Shown in pieces: positions 9,299 to 18,014 of a stretch of 64,000 bases of DNA (positions within the stretch are counted from its first letter, which is position 1; each line of letters starts with the position of its first letter). The notes beneath the pieces were generated by a model. That model was not told where the DNA came from. It did no database searches and worked only from the letters and a program-made list of their open reading frames with translations. Source of the DNA: Streptococcus parasanguinis ATCC 15912. Lineage in GTDB: Bacteria > Bacillota > Bacilli > Lactobacillales > Streptococcaceae. The stretch lies in contig NC_015678.1 of assembly GCF_000164675.2 (NCBI RefSeq), positions 310,001 to 374,000 on the forward strand, written 5' to 3'. The position numbers were made by a program, and so were the translations under genes.

Positions 9299-9427
9299 GT
9301 TGAGAAAAGCAGAAGTGAGAACTTCTCGCCTTGTGACGCAAGTTGCCTGGCCCCTACGGATCAAGTTTCAGTAATGAAATACATCATGTAGTTCGGGCCT
9401 GTTTTGCAGGTCCGTTCTTTGTTTTTC
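9299..9427 (+). promoter_or_regulatory. infC operon leader with attenuator hairpin
   Basis: The leader ends in a strong hairpin, CGGGCCTG (9394-9401) pairing with CAGGTCCG (9407-9414), followed by TTCTTTGTTTTT. It lies 28 bases before the infC ribosome-binding site. A terminator ahead of infC-rpmI-rplT is the hallmark of the L20-responsive leaders of Firmicutes, where free ribosomal protein L20 or a mimic structure controls readthrough. The position and terminator are seen; L20 control is inferred from the family. Confidence 0.65.
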
Positions 9428-9454
9428 TCGAATAATAAAAAAGAGGTGAAAACC

Positions 9455-9976
9455 ATAGCAAAGCAAGACTTATTCATCAATGATGAAATTCGTGTACGTG
9501 AAGTTCGCTTAATCGGTCTTGAAGGTGAGCAATTGGGTATCAAACCACTTAGCGAAGCGCAAGCACTTGCGGACGACGCTAATGTTGACTTGGTTCTCAT
9601 TCAACCTCAAGCTAAACCTCCTGTTGCGAAAATTATGGACTACGGTAAGTTCAAATTTGAGTATCAGAAGAAGCAAAAAGAACAACGCAAAAAACAAAGC
9701 GTTGTGACCGTGAAAGAAGTTCGTTTGAGCCCAGTGATTGACAAGGGTGATTTCGATACGAAACTTCGCAATGCTCGCAAATTCCTTGAAAAAGGAAATA
9801 AAGTGAAGGTATCCATTCGCTTTAAGGGTCGGATGATTACCCACAAAGAGATTGGTGCTAAAGTTTTAGCCGACTTCGCTGAAGCGACACAAGATGTGGC
9901 GATCATCGAACAACGTGCTAAGATGGATGGACGTCAAATGTTCATGCAATTGGCGCCAGCAACTGACAAGAAATAA
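9455..9976 (+). CDS. infC: Translation initiation factor IF-3 (ATA start)
   Basis: This 173-residue IF-3 binds the 30S subunit and checks start-codon/initiator-tRNA pairing. The N-domain begins with [18 protein letters not shown], a lysine-rich linker follows ([12 protein letters not shown]), and the C-domain follows with [12 protein letters not shown]. The start is placed at ATA 9455: GAGGTG (9443-9448) is an ideal ribosome-binding site six bases upstream. The in-frame GTG at 9446 is itself part of that site and has no site of its own, and the in-frame TTG at 9404 lies in the attenuator. Rare start codons are typical of infC and allow IF-3 autoregulation. It is first in an operon with rpmI and rplT. 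Confidence 0.93.
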   Translation: MAKQDLFINDEIRVREVRLIGLEGEQLGIKPLSEAQALADDANVDLVLIQPQAKPPVAKIMDYGKFKFEYQKKQKEQRKKQSVVTVKEVRLSPVIDKGDFDTKLRNARKFLEKGNKVKVSIRFKGRMITHKEIGAKVLADFAEATQDVAIIEQRAKMDGRQMFMQLAPATDKK

Positions 9977-10009
9977 TCTGTCAGAAAGTTAAAAAAAGGA
10001 GAAAATATC

Positions 10010-10210
10010 ATGCCAAAACAAAAAACACACCGCGCATCAGCTAAACGTTTCAAACGTACAGGTTCTGGTGGACTTAAACGTTTCCGTGCTTACACTTCTC
10101 ACCGTTTCCACGGAAAAACTAAGAAACAACGTCGTCATCTTCGTAAAGCATCTATGGTGCATGCAGGAGATTTCAAACGTATCAAAGCAATGCTTACTCG
10201 CTTGAAATAA
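10010..10210 (+). CDS. rpmI: 50S ribosomal protein L35
   Basis: This 66-residue, highly basic protein has the L35 sequence ([19 protein letters not shown] at the start). It is part of the large ribosomal subunit. AAAGGAG precedes ATG. Its position between infC and rplT is nearly universal in bacteria, and it is cotranscribed with both. Confidence 0.97.
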   Translation: MPKQKTHRASAKRFKRTGSGGLKRFRAYTSHRFHGKTKKQRRHLRKASMVHAGDFKRIKAMLTRLK

Positions 10211-10259
10211 TCGCGTATTCGTAAGTAAAGAATTCTAGGAAATATTGGAGGAAATATAA

Positions 10260-10619
10260 ATGGCACGTGTTAAAGGTGGCGTTGTATCACGCAAACGTCG
10301 TAAACGTATTCTTAAATTAGCTAAAGGTTACTATGGAGCTAAACATATCTTGTTCCGTACTGCAAAAGAACAAGTAATGAACTCATACTACTATGCATAC
10401 CGTGACCGTCGTCAAAAGAAACGTGACTTCCGTAAATTGTGGATCACACGTATCAATGCGGCAGCTCGTTTGAACGGACTTTCATACTCACAATTGATGC
10501 ATGGTTTGAAATTGGCTGAGATCGAAGTTAACCGTAAAATGCTTGCTGACTTGGCTGTTAACGATGCAGCAGCTTTCACAGCTCTTGCAGATGCAGCTAA
10601 AGCAAAACTTGGTAAATAA
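10260..10619 (+). CDS. rplT: 50S ribosomal protein L20
   Basis: This 119-residue ribosomal protein L20 has an early assembly role on 23S rRNA and is the known feedback regulator of infC operons in Firmicutes. The very basic N-terminal arm ([16 protein letters not shown]) and the globular C-domain with the NRKMLADLA segment are present, at normal length. TTGGAGG precedes ATG. It is the last gene of the operon, and a strong terminator starts nine bases after it. Confidence 0.97.
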
Positions 10620-10628
10620 TGTTTATAA

Positions 10629-10658
10629 GACTGAGAAGATTTTCTCAGTCTTTTTTTC
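10629..10658 (+). terminator. Terminator of the infC operon
   Basis: GACTGAGAA (10629-10637) pairs with TTCTCAGTC (10642-10650), followed by TTTTTTTCTT. Confidence 0.9.
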
Positions 10659-10670
10659 TTACTGATTTCA

Positions 10671-10679
10671 TGCTATAAT
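10671..10679 (+). promoter_or_regulatory. Extended -10 promoter of comEB
   Basis: TGCTATAAT is a perfect extended -10. No good -35 is seen at the right distance, as is common for extended -10 promoters. Confidence 0.6.
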
Positions 10680-10708
10680 GAAATCAATTATGGGAGAAAT
10701 CATATTAG

Positions 10709-11191
10709 ATGGAGGACCTAAAGGTGACACATAATCGACTAGCATGGGATGAGTATTTTGCAGCACAGGCCTTACTAATTTCAAATCGGGCAACTTGTAA
10801 TCGCGCTAAGGTTGGGGCTGTACTGGTTAAGGATAATAAGGTCATTGCAACGGGTTATAATGGGTCCGTTTCTGGGACAGATCATTGTCTAGAGGATGGC
10901 TGTCTAATGGTCGAGGGGCATTGTGTCCGGACGATTCATGCAGAAGTCAATGCTATTTTGCAAGGTGCTGAACGTGGAATTCCAAAAGGGTTTACAGCTT
11001 ATGTGACGCATTTTCCTTGTCTCAATTGTACCAAGCAGTTACTCCAAGTTGGTTGCAAGCGGGTGGTATACATTCATCAGTATCGAATTGATGAATATGC
11101 CGAGTATCTCTACCGTGAAAAAGAAGTAGAACTGATGCATTTACCGATTGAAGAGGTGAAACAGGCAATTGCAGAGACAGAACTGGTCTAG
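10709..11191 (+). CDS. comEB: dCMP deaminase, ComEB family
   Basis: This 160-residue zinc deaminase converts dCMP to dUMP for thymidylate synthesis. Zinc and proton-shuttle motifs are visible: HAEVNA (around residue 77) and PCLNCTKQL (around 108-116). The N-terminal WDEYFAAQALLISNRATC segment is typical. The name comes from the B. subtilis competence locus, although the enzyme is metabolic. The start at ATG 10709 has only GGGAGAA about 15 bases upstream; an in-frame GTG at 10724 with an overlapping GGAGG is an alternative start, giving MTHNRLAWDEY. It is transcribed alone. Confidence 0.92.
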   Translation: MEDLKVTHNRLAWDEYFAAQALLISNRATCNRAKVGAVLVKDNKVIATGYNGSVSGTDHCLEDGCLMVEGHCVRTIHAEVNAILQGAERGIPKGFTAYVTHFPCLNCTKQLLQVGCKRVVYIHQYRIDEYAEYLYREKEVELMHLPIEEVKQAIAETELV

Positions 11192-11203
11192 TTTGTACTT
11201 TTT

Positions 11204-11429
11204 TTGAAGTGGAGACTGATGGATACTGTAATGAGGGGATAGGTATATTTTCAATTCTTCTGGATAAGTAGAAGAGAATGACGGCCTCAATCTTCTTGAA
11301 TTTAGTTATCGAATTGGAAGGAATTTGTACTACAACCTGTTTCCCTATTCATATCTTTATTGCTAGTAAAGAAATATGTCTGCTACTCTCGGGAGTGATA
11401 TAGATTGAAACTATATCAACTCCTTTTTT
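11204..11429 (+). ncRNA. Unexplained transcribed region between comEB and metK, possible small RNA
   Basis: This 365-base gap without an ORF has its own signals. A promoter-like pair TTGAAG (11204-11209) and TGTAAT (11227-11232) has a 17-base spacer. About 160 bases later there is a strong terminator at 11392-11429. A ~190-base non-coding transcript is therefore possible. I do not recognise the sequence as a known RNA family. It could instead be a long comEB 3' UTR. Confidence 0.35.
11392..11429 (+). terminator. Strong terminator ahead of the metK promoter
   Basis: GGAGTGATATAG (11392-11403) pairs with CTATATCAACTCC (11411-11423) with one bulge, then TTTTTT. Confidence 0.85.
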
Positions 11430-11456
11430 AAAACATAGTCTATTATAGTTGAAATG

Positions 11457-11465
11457 TGTTATAAT
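11457..11465 (+). promoter_or_regulatory. metK promoter (extended -10)
   Basis: TGTTATAAT is an extended -10. Transcription would start near 11472, just before the riboswitch. Confidence 0.6.
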
Positions 11466-11477
11466 GAAGTGTTATAT

Positions 11478-11556
11478 GGTCCCGATAAGGTGATAGTCTT
11501 TCTATCAGTGCTTTGTAACTCTATAACGAATATTTATTTTAAGGGGGGACATTTTT
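11478..11556 (+). promoter_or_regulatory. SAM-III (SMK box) riboswitch of metK
   Basis: The leader contains GGTCCCGATAAGG (11478-11490), the CTTTGTAAC core (11511-11519) and AAGGGGGGAC (11541-11550). GTCCC at 11479-11483 can pair with GGGAC at 11546-11550, closing the element and burying the GGGGGG ribosome-binding site. This is the SMK-box layout of lactic acid bacteria, in which S-adenosylmethionine stabilises sequestration of the ribosome-binding site and blocks metK translation. The core matches the Enterococcus SMK box as I remember it. Confidence 0.88.
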
Positions 11557-12747
11557 ATGTCAGAACGTAAACTTTTCACGTCTGAATCAGTATCTGAGGG
11601 GCATCCAGATAAGATTGCAGACCAAATTTCAGATGCTATTTTAGATGCTATTTTAGAGCAAGATCCAGAAGCACACGTTGCTGCTGAAACAGCTGTTTAT
11701 ACTGGTTCAGTGCATGTCTTCGGTGAGATTTCAACGACTGCTTATGTGGATATTAACCGTGTGGTTCGTGATACGATTGCAGAGATTGGTTATACCAATA
11801 CGGAATACGGATTCTCAGCTGAAACTGTAGGAGTACACCCATCTTTGGTGGAACAATCTCCTGATATTGCCCAAGGGGTTAATGAAGCCTTGGAAGTTCG
11901 TGGAAATGCAGATCAAGACCCACTCGATTTGATCGGAGCAGGAGACCAAGGTCTTATGTTTGGGTTTGCAGTGGATGAAACAGAAGAACTCATGCCATTG
12001 CCAATCTCACTCAGCCACAAGTTGGTTCGTCGTTTGGCTGAACTTCGTAAGTCTGGTGAAATTAGCTATCTTCGTCCAGATGCTAAATCACAGGTCACTG
12101 TTGAGTATGATGAAAATGACCGCCCTGTGCGCGTGGATACAGTTGTTATTTCAACTCAACATGATCCAGATGTCAGCAATGAACAAATCCACGAAGATGT
12201 GATTAACAAGGTCATCAAAGAAGTGATTCCAGCTTCTTATCTAGATGCTGAGACCAAATTCTTCATCAACCCAACAGGACGCTTTGTTATCGGTGGACCT
12301 CAAGGGGACTCAGGTTTGACTGGTCGTAAGATTATCGTGGATACTTATGGTGGTTACTCACGTCACGGTGGTGGTGCCTTCTCTGGTAAGGATGCGACTA
12401 AGATGGATCGTTCCGCTTCTTATGCAGCTCGCTACATTGCCAAAAACATCGTAGCGGCAGGTCTTGCTAAGAAAGCAGAAGTGCAATTGGCTTATGCGAT
12501 TGGGGTAGCTCAACCTGTTTCTGTTCGTATTGATACCTTCGGTACTGGAACAGTCGCTGAAAGCAAATTAGAAGCTGCAGCACGTCAAATCTTTGACCTT
12601 CGTCCTGCAGGGATTATTCAAATGTTGGATTTGAAACGTCCAATCTACCGTCAAACAGCGGCTTATGGCCATATGGGACGGACGGATATCGACCTTCCAT
12701 GGGAACGTTTGGATAAGGTAGAAGCCTTGAAAGAAGCTGTAAAATAA
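11557..12747 (+). CDS. metK: S-adenosylmethionine synthetase
   Basis: This 396-residue enzyme makes S-adenosylmethionine from methionine and ATP. Family motifs are SEGHPDK (13-19, with the catalytic histidine H16), [10 protein letters not shown] (127-136) and GGGAFSGKD. Length is typical. The GGGGGG ribosome-binding site forms part of the SAM-III riboswitch. It is monocistronic, between a leader with its own promoter and a downstream terminator. Confidence 0.97.
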   Translation: MSERKLFTSESVSEGHPDKIADQISDAILDAILEQDPEAHVAAETAVYTGSVHVFGEISTTAYVDINRVVRDTIAEIGYTNTEYGFSAETVGVHPSLVEQSPDIAQGVNEALEVRGNADQDPLDLIGAGDQGLMFGFAVDETEELMPLPISLSHKLVRRLAELRKSGEISYLRPDAKSQVTVEYDENDRPVRVDTVVISTQHDPDVSNEQIHEDVINKVIKEVIPASYLDAETKFFINPTGRFVIGGPQGDSGLTGRKIIVDTYGGYSRHGGGAFSGKDATKMDRSASYAARYIAKNIVAAGLAKKAEVQLAYAIGVAQPVSVRIDTFGTGTVAESKLEAAARQIFDLRPAGIIQMLDLKRPIYRQTAAYGHMGRTDIDLPWERLDKVEALKEAVK

Positions 12748-12763
12748 TTAGTTGAAATGGAAA

Positions 12764-12794
12764 AGTTAGGGTCAAGATGATCCTAGCTTTTTTT
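12764..12794 (+). terminator. metK terminator
   Basis: AGTTAGGGTC (12764-12773) pairs with GATCCTAGCT (12779-12788) with two G-T wobbles, followed by a T tract. Confidence 0.8.
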
Positions 12795-12835
12795 CGTTTT
12801 GAAAATTCCTACAGATGGAAAAATAGGTCGATCTG

Positions 12836-12844
12836 TGGTATAAT
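12836..12844 (+). promoter_or_regulatory. Promoter of the murA operon (extended -10)
   Basis: TGGTATAAT lies 70 bases before the murA start. No -35 match at 16-18 bases. Confidence 0.55.
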
Positions 12845-12913
12845 AGTTAGAGTATTTTAAATACATTGTCCCTTTTATTTCCGTTGAAAAAACGATAGTA
12901 AAAGGAAAAAGAC

Positions 12914-14197
12914 TTGAAAGAGCTAATAATTATTAAGATGAAAAAAATTGTAATAAATGGAGGTCGCCCTCTAAAAGGAGAGGTGACCATTAGTGGTGCA
13001 AAAAATAGTGTAGTGGCCCTGATTCCTGCAACCATTCTGGCGGACGATATCGTGACCCTCGATGGGGTACCGGATATCTCAGATGTTGCAAGTCTGATTG
13101 AAATCATGACCATCATGGGCGCTAAGATCGAACGCAAAGAAGACAGTTTGATCATTGATCCACGTGGGGTGAAGGATATGCCCATGCCATTTGGGAAAAT
13201 CAATAGCTTACGAGCTTCCTATTATTTCTATGGCAGTTTGTTAGGGCGCTATGGTCAAGCAACTGTTGGACTACCTGGAGGATGCGATCTCGGCCCACGT
13301 CCAATTGATTTGCATTTGAAGGCCTTTGAAGCGATGGGAGCCGCTATGACTATGGATGGCTCTAGTATGAAACTTGCGACAGATGGCAAGCCTCTTCAAG
13401 GAGCTAACATCTATATGGATACTGTTAGTGTCGGTGCAACGATCAATACGATTTTGGCAGCAGTCAAAGCTAAAGGTCGGACAGTGATCGAAAATGCTGC
13501 GCGGGAACCTGAAATTATCGATGTGGTGACCTTGCTCAACAACATGGGAGCTCATATTCGTGGAGCAGGGACAGATATTATTATCATTGATGGTGTTCCG
13601 CATTTGCATGGGACTAGACATCAAGTAATTCCGGATCGCATCGAGGCAGGAACCTATATTGCTCTTGCAGCTGCTATTGGGGAAGGTATCCAGATCAATA
13701 ATGTCTTGTACGAGCATTTAGAGAGCTATATTGCCAAATTAGAGGAAATGGGTGTGTGCATGACCATTTCTGAAGATAGTATCTTTGTAGAAAAGCAAAC
13801 AGGCTTGAAGGCCATCCAGATCAAAACGTCTCCTTATCCAGGTTTTGCGACTGATTTGCAACAACCGATCACACCTTTGCTCTTAACGGCTGCAGGACGT
13901 GGGCGAATCGTTGATACGATTTATGAAAAACGGGTTAACCATGTGCCAGAATTGGCTAAAATGGGGGCTACTATCTTGACTTTGAACGACCACATTATCT
14001 ATGAAGGGCCAAATCAATTGACGGGATCCAGTGTGAAAGCGACAGATCTTCGAGCTGGTGCGGCTTTAGTGATCGCAGGTCTCATGGCTTCTGGAACAAC
14101 AGAAATTACAAATGTGGAATACATCCTTCGCGGGTATTCAGATATTATTCATAAATTGACCCAACTTGGAGCAGATATCCAGTTGATAGAAGAGTAG
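12914..14197 (+). CDS. murA: UDP-N-acetylglucosamine 1-carboxyvinyltransferase (MurZ-type)
   Basis: This enzyme transfers enolpyruvate from PEP to UDP-GlcNAc, the first committed step of peptidoglycan synthesis. The active-site loop [13 protein letters not shown] carries the catalytic cysteine (C124 from this start; the fosfomycin target). The AKNSV lysine and the C-terminal [14 protein letters not shown] motif are present. The start is TTG 12914, with AAGGA seven bases upstream; the family-conserved ATG at 12938 (MKKIVINGG) has no ribosome-binding site and is the alternative. Streptococci have two MurA paralogues. Neighbours (GNAT, CBS, map) match the one called murA2 or murZ in pneumococcus. 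Confidence 0.93.
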   Translation: MKELIIIKMKKIVINGGRPLKGEVTISGAKNSVVALIPATILADDIVTLDGVPDISDVASLIEIMTIMGAKIERKEDSLIIDPRGVKDMPMPFGKINSLRASYYFYGSLLGRYGQATVGLPGGCDLGPRPIDLHLKAFEAMGAAMTMDGSSMKLATDGKPLQGANIYMDTVSVGATINTILAAVKAKGRTVIENAAREPEIIDVVTLLNNMGAHIRGAGTDIIIIDGVPHLHGTRHQVIPDRIEAGTYIALAAAIGEGIQINNVLYEHLESYIAKLEEMGVCMTISEDSIFVEKQTGLKAIQIKTSPYPGFATDLQQPITPLLLTAAGRGRIVDTIYEKRVNHVPELAKMGATILTLNDHIIYEGPNQLTGSSVKATDLRAGAALVIAGLMASGTTEITNVEYILRGYSDIIHKLTQLGADIQLIEE

Positions 14198-14253
14198 TGA
14201 TTGAATCTGAGATCTGGTAGTGGTGCCTGGATACATGAACATTGGAGTTTGAA

Positions 14254-14805
14254 ATGAATATTTGGACGCACTTAGCTGCCTATTCACTGATTGAAACACA
14301 AAGGTTGTACTTACGACCTTTTCTCTTTGAGGATGCGGAAGATTTTTATAAGATTGCTTCGAATCCTGATAACCTACAATTTATCTTTCCTGCACAAGCT
14401 GATCTTGCTGAAACTCAATATGTACTAGCCAACTATTTCATAAAAAATCCATTGGGGGTTTGGGCGATCTGTGATAAGGAAACCAATCGGATGATCGGCT
14501 CCATCAAGTTTGAAAAGTTGGATGAAATCAAGAGTGAGGCTGAATTAGGTTACTTTTTACGTAAAGATTTTTGGGGAAAGGGCCTGATGACAGAAGCAGT
14601 CAAAGAACTGGTCAATTTATCGTTTGAGAAATTTCAACTAAAGGAACTTAAGATTGTCACCCATGTTGAAAATATAGGGAGTCAAAAGGTCGCTTTAAAG
14701 GCTGGATTTCGTCTCTTTCGTCAATTCAAAGGGAGTGACCGCTATACGCGTAAAATGCGCGATTATTATGATTTCCGCCTAGGTAGAGGGGACTTCTATG
14801 AGTAA
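14254..14805 (+). CDS. GNAT acetyltransferase (RimJ/RimL-like)
   Basis: This 183-residue N-acetyltransferase has the RimJ/RimL architecture: ETQRLYLRPF near the N-terminus, a GSIKFEKL strand, the ELGYFLRKDFWGKGLMTEA acetyl-CoA-binding region, and VENIGSQKVALKAGFR. Substrate is unknown. ATG 14254 has GGAG eight bases upstream; the in-frame TTG at 14242 is less likely. Its stop overlaps the start of the CBS gene by eight bases, so it belongs to the murA-GNAT-CBS-map group. Confidence 0.8.
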   Translation: MNIWTHLAAYSLIETQRLYLRPFLFEDAEDFYKIASNPDNLQFIFPAQADLAETQYVLANYFIKNPLGVWAICDKETNRMIGSIKFEKLDEIKSEAELGYFLRKDFWGKGLMTEAVKELVNLSFEKFQLKELKIVTHVENIGSQKVALKAGFRLFRQFKGSDRYTRKMRDYYDFRLGRGDFYE

Positions 14806-16075
14806 ACACCAAGAGATTTTAGACTATCTCGAAAAATTACCAATTGGAAAACGGGTCAGTGTCCGCAGTATCTCCAATTTTCTGAATGTTAGTGATGGGA
14901 CGGCCTATCGTGCCATTAAAGAAGCTGAAAATCAAGGAATTGTCGAAACGCGTCCTAGAAGTGGGACCATTCGTGTCAAATCTCAAAAGGCAGTACTAGA
15001 GCACTTGACTTATCGGGAAATTTTAGAAATCATTGGATCTGAAATATTAGCAGGTGAGGAAGGTCTCGAAAAAGAATTTAATAAATTTTATATCGGTGCT
15101 ATGACGGAGAAGCACGTCCTAGACTATGTGTCTGAAGGAGGTCTTTTGATCGTGGGAGACCGCACTAGCATCCAACGCTTGGCTCTTAAGCATGACAATG
15201 CGGTCTTAGTGACAGGTGGCTTTGAGGTCAGTGAGGATGTGATTGATCTGGCTAATCAGGTAAAAATCCCAGTCATACGAACTTCACACGATACCTATAC
15301 CGTCGCTACCATGATCAATAAGGCTTTGTCTAACATGCAGATCAAGACGGATATCTTGACAGTAGAACAGGTCTATCGGCCCTTCCATGAATATGGTTAT
15401 CTTTCAGAGACTGATACGGTAAGAGACTATCTGGATTTGGTTCGAAAAAATCGCTTTAGTCGCTTTCCAGTTGTCAATCAGCACCAGATGGTGGTGGGCG
15501 TCGTGACCATGAGAGATGCTGGAGATAAGGCGCCTCAGACGACCCTTGATAAGGTGATGTCACGGACGATCTTTACCACTAAATTGTCTACTAGCATTGC
15601 GACGATTAGCCAACGGATGATTGCTGAAGATTATGAGATGATTCCTGTTATTCGCAATAATCAGACCTTGCTGGGTGTTATTACACGTCGAGATGTGATG
15701 GATCGGATCAGCAAGGTGCAGTTTTCAAGCTTACCAACTTTTAGTGAGCAAATCGGACAAAAGATTCTAACGGAGAATAATCATTACCAATTCACAGTGG
15801 AGCCAAGTATGCTTGAAAAGAGTGGTGTTTTGGCCAATGGGGTCATGATCGAAGTTCTAATGAAGATTGTTCGTAAGCTAATGCAAAATATTGGGCGTAA
15901 CTTGATCATCGAACAGCTGATCATCAATTTTTTACAGGCAGTACAGGTAGATGATGTGATTCGCATTGAACCACAGCTTGTCCGCCGAACAAGACGTTCT
16001 GCCCTAGTCGATTTTAGTTTGTATTTGGACTTACAACTGATAGCGAAAGCAACCATTACGATTAAGATTAATTAA
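14798..16075 (+). CDS. Transcription regulator with HTH, DRTGG, CBS and hotdog domains (YtoI-like)
   Basis: This 425-residue multidomain protein has an N-terminal winged helix (residues ~1-65, with SVRSISNFLNVSDGTAYRAIK), a DRTGG-type domain (~70-180, with GDRTSIQRLALKHDNAVLVTGGF), two CBS repeats (~195-310, probable adenine-nucleotide sensor) and a thioesterase-like hotdog domain at the C-terminus. The layout matches B. subtilis YtoI. Ligand and targets are unknown. It overlaps the GNAT gene and is followed by map after 21 bases. Confidence 0.8.
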   Translation: MSKHQEILDYLEKLPIGKRVSVRSISNFLNVSDGTAYRAIKEAENQGIVETRPRSGTIRVKSQKAVLEHLTYREILEIIGSEILAGEEGLEKEFNKFYIGAMTEKHVLDYVSEGGLLIVGDRTSIQRLALKHDNAVLVTGGFEVSEDVIDLANQVKIPVIRTSHDTYTVATMINKALSNMQIKTDILTVEQVYRPFHEYGYLSETDTVRDYLDLVRKNRFSRFPVVNQHQMVVGVVTMRDAGDKAPQTTLDKVMSRTIFTTKLSTSIATISQRMIAEDYEMIPVIRNNQTLLGVITRRDVMDRISKVQFSSLPTFSEQIGQKILTENNHYQFTVEPSMLEKSGVLANGVMIEVLMKIVRKLMQNIGRNLIIEQLIINFLQAVQVDDVIRIEPQLVRRTRRSALVDFSLYLDLQLIAKATITIKIN

Positions 16076-16096
16076 ACAAAAAGAAATGAGGAGACA

Positions 16097-16957
16097 ATGA
16101 TTACATTAAAATCACAACGTGAAATTGAAGCCATGGATCGTGCGGGAGATTTCCTTGCCAGCATCCATATTGGATTGCGTGACTTGATCAAGCCAGGGCT
16201 TGATCTTTGGGAAGTAGAAGAATATGTCCGTCGTCGCTGTAAAGAAGCCAATGTCTTGCCACTTCAGATTGGTGTAGAAGGCAGTCTCATGGATTATCCT
16301 TATGCGACTTGCTGTGGCTTAAATGACGAAGTGGCCCATGCTTTTCCACGTCACGTCATCTTAAAAGATGGTGATCTTCTCAAGGTAGATATGGTCTTGT
16401 CTGAACCGCTGGATAAGTCTGTTTTAGATGTTTCAAAATTGGATTTTGATAATGTGGCGCAAGTGAAAAAATATACAGAGTCCTATACCGGTGGTTTAGC
16501 TGATTCATGCTGGGCTTATGCTGTTGGAAATGTTTCCCAAAAAGTCAAAGATTTGATGGATGTGACCAAAGAATGTCTTTACAAAGGAATTGAAAAAGCG
16601 GTTGTTGGCAATCGCTTGGGAGATATTGGTGCAGCGATTCAAGAGTATGCCGAAAGCAAAGGCTATGGCGTGGTGCGTGATTTGGTCGGACACGGTGTCG
16701 GGCCTACTATGCATGAAGAACCAATGGTCCCACATTATGGTCGTGCTGGACGCGGTCTTCGTCTGCGTGAAGGGATGGTCTTGACGATTGAGCCAATGAT
16801 TAATACCGGTACTTGGGAAATTGATACAGATATGGAAACTGGTTGGGCCCATAAGACCCTCGATGGTGGCCTTTCTTGTCAATACGAGCATCAATTTGTG
16901 ATTACAAAAGATGGTCCGGTGATCTTAACCAGTCAAGGTGAAGAAGGAACTTACTAA
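16097..16957 (+). CDS. map: Type I methionine aminopeptidase
   Basis: This 286-residue metallopeptidase removes N-terminal methionine from new proteins. Metal-binding motifs are visible: LLKVDMVLS, the GHGVGPTMHEEP histidine region, TIEPMINTG and QYEHQFVIT. It is longer than E. coli Map (264) because of an insertion (around residues 105-135), typical of streptococcal enzymes. GAGGAGAC lies before ATG. It closes the murA-GNAT-CBS-map cluster. Confidence 0.93.
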   Translation: MITLKSQREIEAMDRAGDFLASIHIGLRDLIKPGLDLWEVEEYVRRRCKEANVLPLQIGVEGSLMDYPYATCCGLNDEVAHAFPRHVILKDGDLLKVDMVLSEPLDKSVLDVSKLDFDNVAQVKKYTESYTGGLADSCWAYAVGNVSQKVKDLMDVTKECLYKGIEKAVVGNRLGDIGAAIQEYAESKGYGVVRDLVGHGVGPTMHEEPMVPHYGRAGRGLRLREGMVLTIEPMINTGTWEIDTDMETGWAHKTLDGGLSCQYEHQFVITKDGPVILTSQGEEGTY

Positions 16958-16974
16958 AAGATAGAGAGGAAAGA

Positions 16975-17037
16975 ATGGAGCTGAAGGCAGGTGTCTGGTT
17001 TCGCTCTTTGCTCTTTTTTAGTAAAACGGGGAGGTGA
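16975..17037 (+). CDS. Possible 20-codon upstream ORF before yihY
   Basis: A short frame, MELKAGVWFRSLLFFSKTGR, has a good ribosome-binding site (GAGGAAAG) and ends with TGA inside the GGGGAGGTGA ribosome-binding site of the next gene, three bases before its ATG. The arrangement would couple translation of the membrane protein to passage through this ORF. There is no homology evidence; it may be chance. Confidence 0.3.
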   Translation: MELKAGVWFRSLLFFSKTGR

Positions 17038-17040
17038 CGG

Positions 17041-18012
17041 ATGAAAAAAGTCATAAAAAAAGTGCTAGATCAGCCGTTTATAAAAGGCTTCGTGCGATTT
17101 TATCAGAGTGCAGAGTCTGATATCACCAGCATTGCGGTTGCCTATTATTTGTTGATCTCCATTTTCCCTTTGATGCTGATTGCAGCCAATATTTTGCCTT
17201 ACTTTCATATTCGTCCTACCCAGATTCTTTTGAGCTTACAAAAAGTCTTGCCAGCCTCCTTATATCGAATAGTGGCACAGATGATTTCGAGTGTCTTGAC
17301 CAAACCCTCAACAGGATTACTGAGTTTTTCGATTGTTTCCGCTTTGTGGATCTTCTCTCAGAGCATTGCCTACCTCCAAAGAGCCTATAACAAGAGTTAC
17401 GGGGTGGAAAAGGAGCGTGGCATTATCTGGGGACGACTCTTTAGCTTTCTGATCAGTTTTGCCTTGCAGGGCTTGTTTGGACTTTCGCTCATTCTTTCCA
17501 TGTTTGGGAAAATGATCGTTCGCTATCTCTATCGGACCTTTTCATTTGATCGGACGATTTATGTGCGCTTACTGAATTTGACAGAGCCGACCATCTATCT
17601 CTTGCTCTTTGTCAGTCTGGTCTTGCTTTATTACACTCTTCCAAATGTTAAAATTCCGAAATTTAGATATGTTCTTCCAGGAGCGACCTTCGTTGTTGCT
17701 GTCCTGTATGCGATCTTGAATATCTTTTGGAAATATGTGGATCGTTATGTGAGTCATTTCTTAGATGCTCGTTTCTTCGGTTCGGTCGTCCTAGCGGTCA
17801 TCATGTTCTGGTTCATCTTGGTAGCTAAAATCATGATTATTGGTTGTATTTTAAACGCCAGTATCCAGTTTGCTAGAGAAGCCAAGTTCCAAACGCGCAA
17901 TGGAGAAATTGTCTCCAAATTAAAAACGGAAGAAGTAGCCTTTTGGCATAAAGAAGCTTCACAAAAATTAAAGCGTCGGTTACGCTTGAGAAAAAAAGAT
18001 AAAACGGAATAA
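17041..18012 (+). CDS. YihY/BrkB-family inner membrane protein
   Basis: This 323-residue integral membrane protein of the YihY family has about six membrane segments (approximate residues 35-55, 90-115, 140-165, 185-205, 215-235, 245-275) and a basic cytoplasmic C-terminus. Family signatures are SIAVAYYLLISIFPLM and the RFFGSVVLAVIMFWF stretch. The family was once called ribonuclease BN by mistake; its transport role is unproven. GGGGAGGTG precedes ATG. Confidence 0.8.
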   Translation: MKKVIKKVLDQPFIKGFVRFYQSAESDITSIAVAYYLLISIFPLMLIAANILPYFHIRPTQILLSLQKVLPASLYRIVAQMISSVLTKPSTGLLSFSIVSALWIFSQSIAYLQRAYNKSYGVEKERGIIWGRLFSFLISFALQGLFGLSLILSMFGKMIVRYLYRTFSFDRTIYVRLLNLTEPTIYLLLFVSLVLLYYTLPNVKIPKFRYVLPGATFVVAVLYAILNIFWKYVDRYVSHFLDARFFGSVVLAVIMFWFILVAKIMIIGCILNASIQFAREAKFQTRNGEIVSKLKTEEVAFWHKEASQKLKRRLRLRKKDKTE

Positions 18013-18014
18013 GG

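Noticed and set aside
10216-10223. TACGAATA on the minus strand, resembling the ComX cin-box core, between rpmI and rplT
   Set aside because: It points away from any late competence gene and lacks the T-rich flank; most likely chance. ACGAATA at 11524 in the metK leader is also only a partial match.
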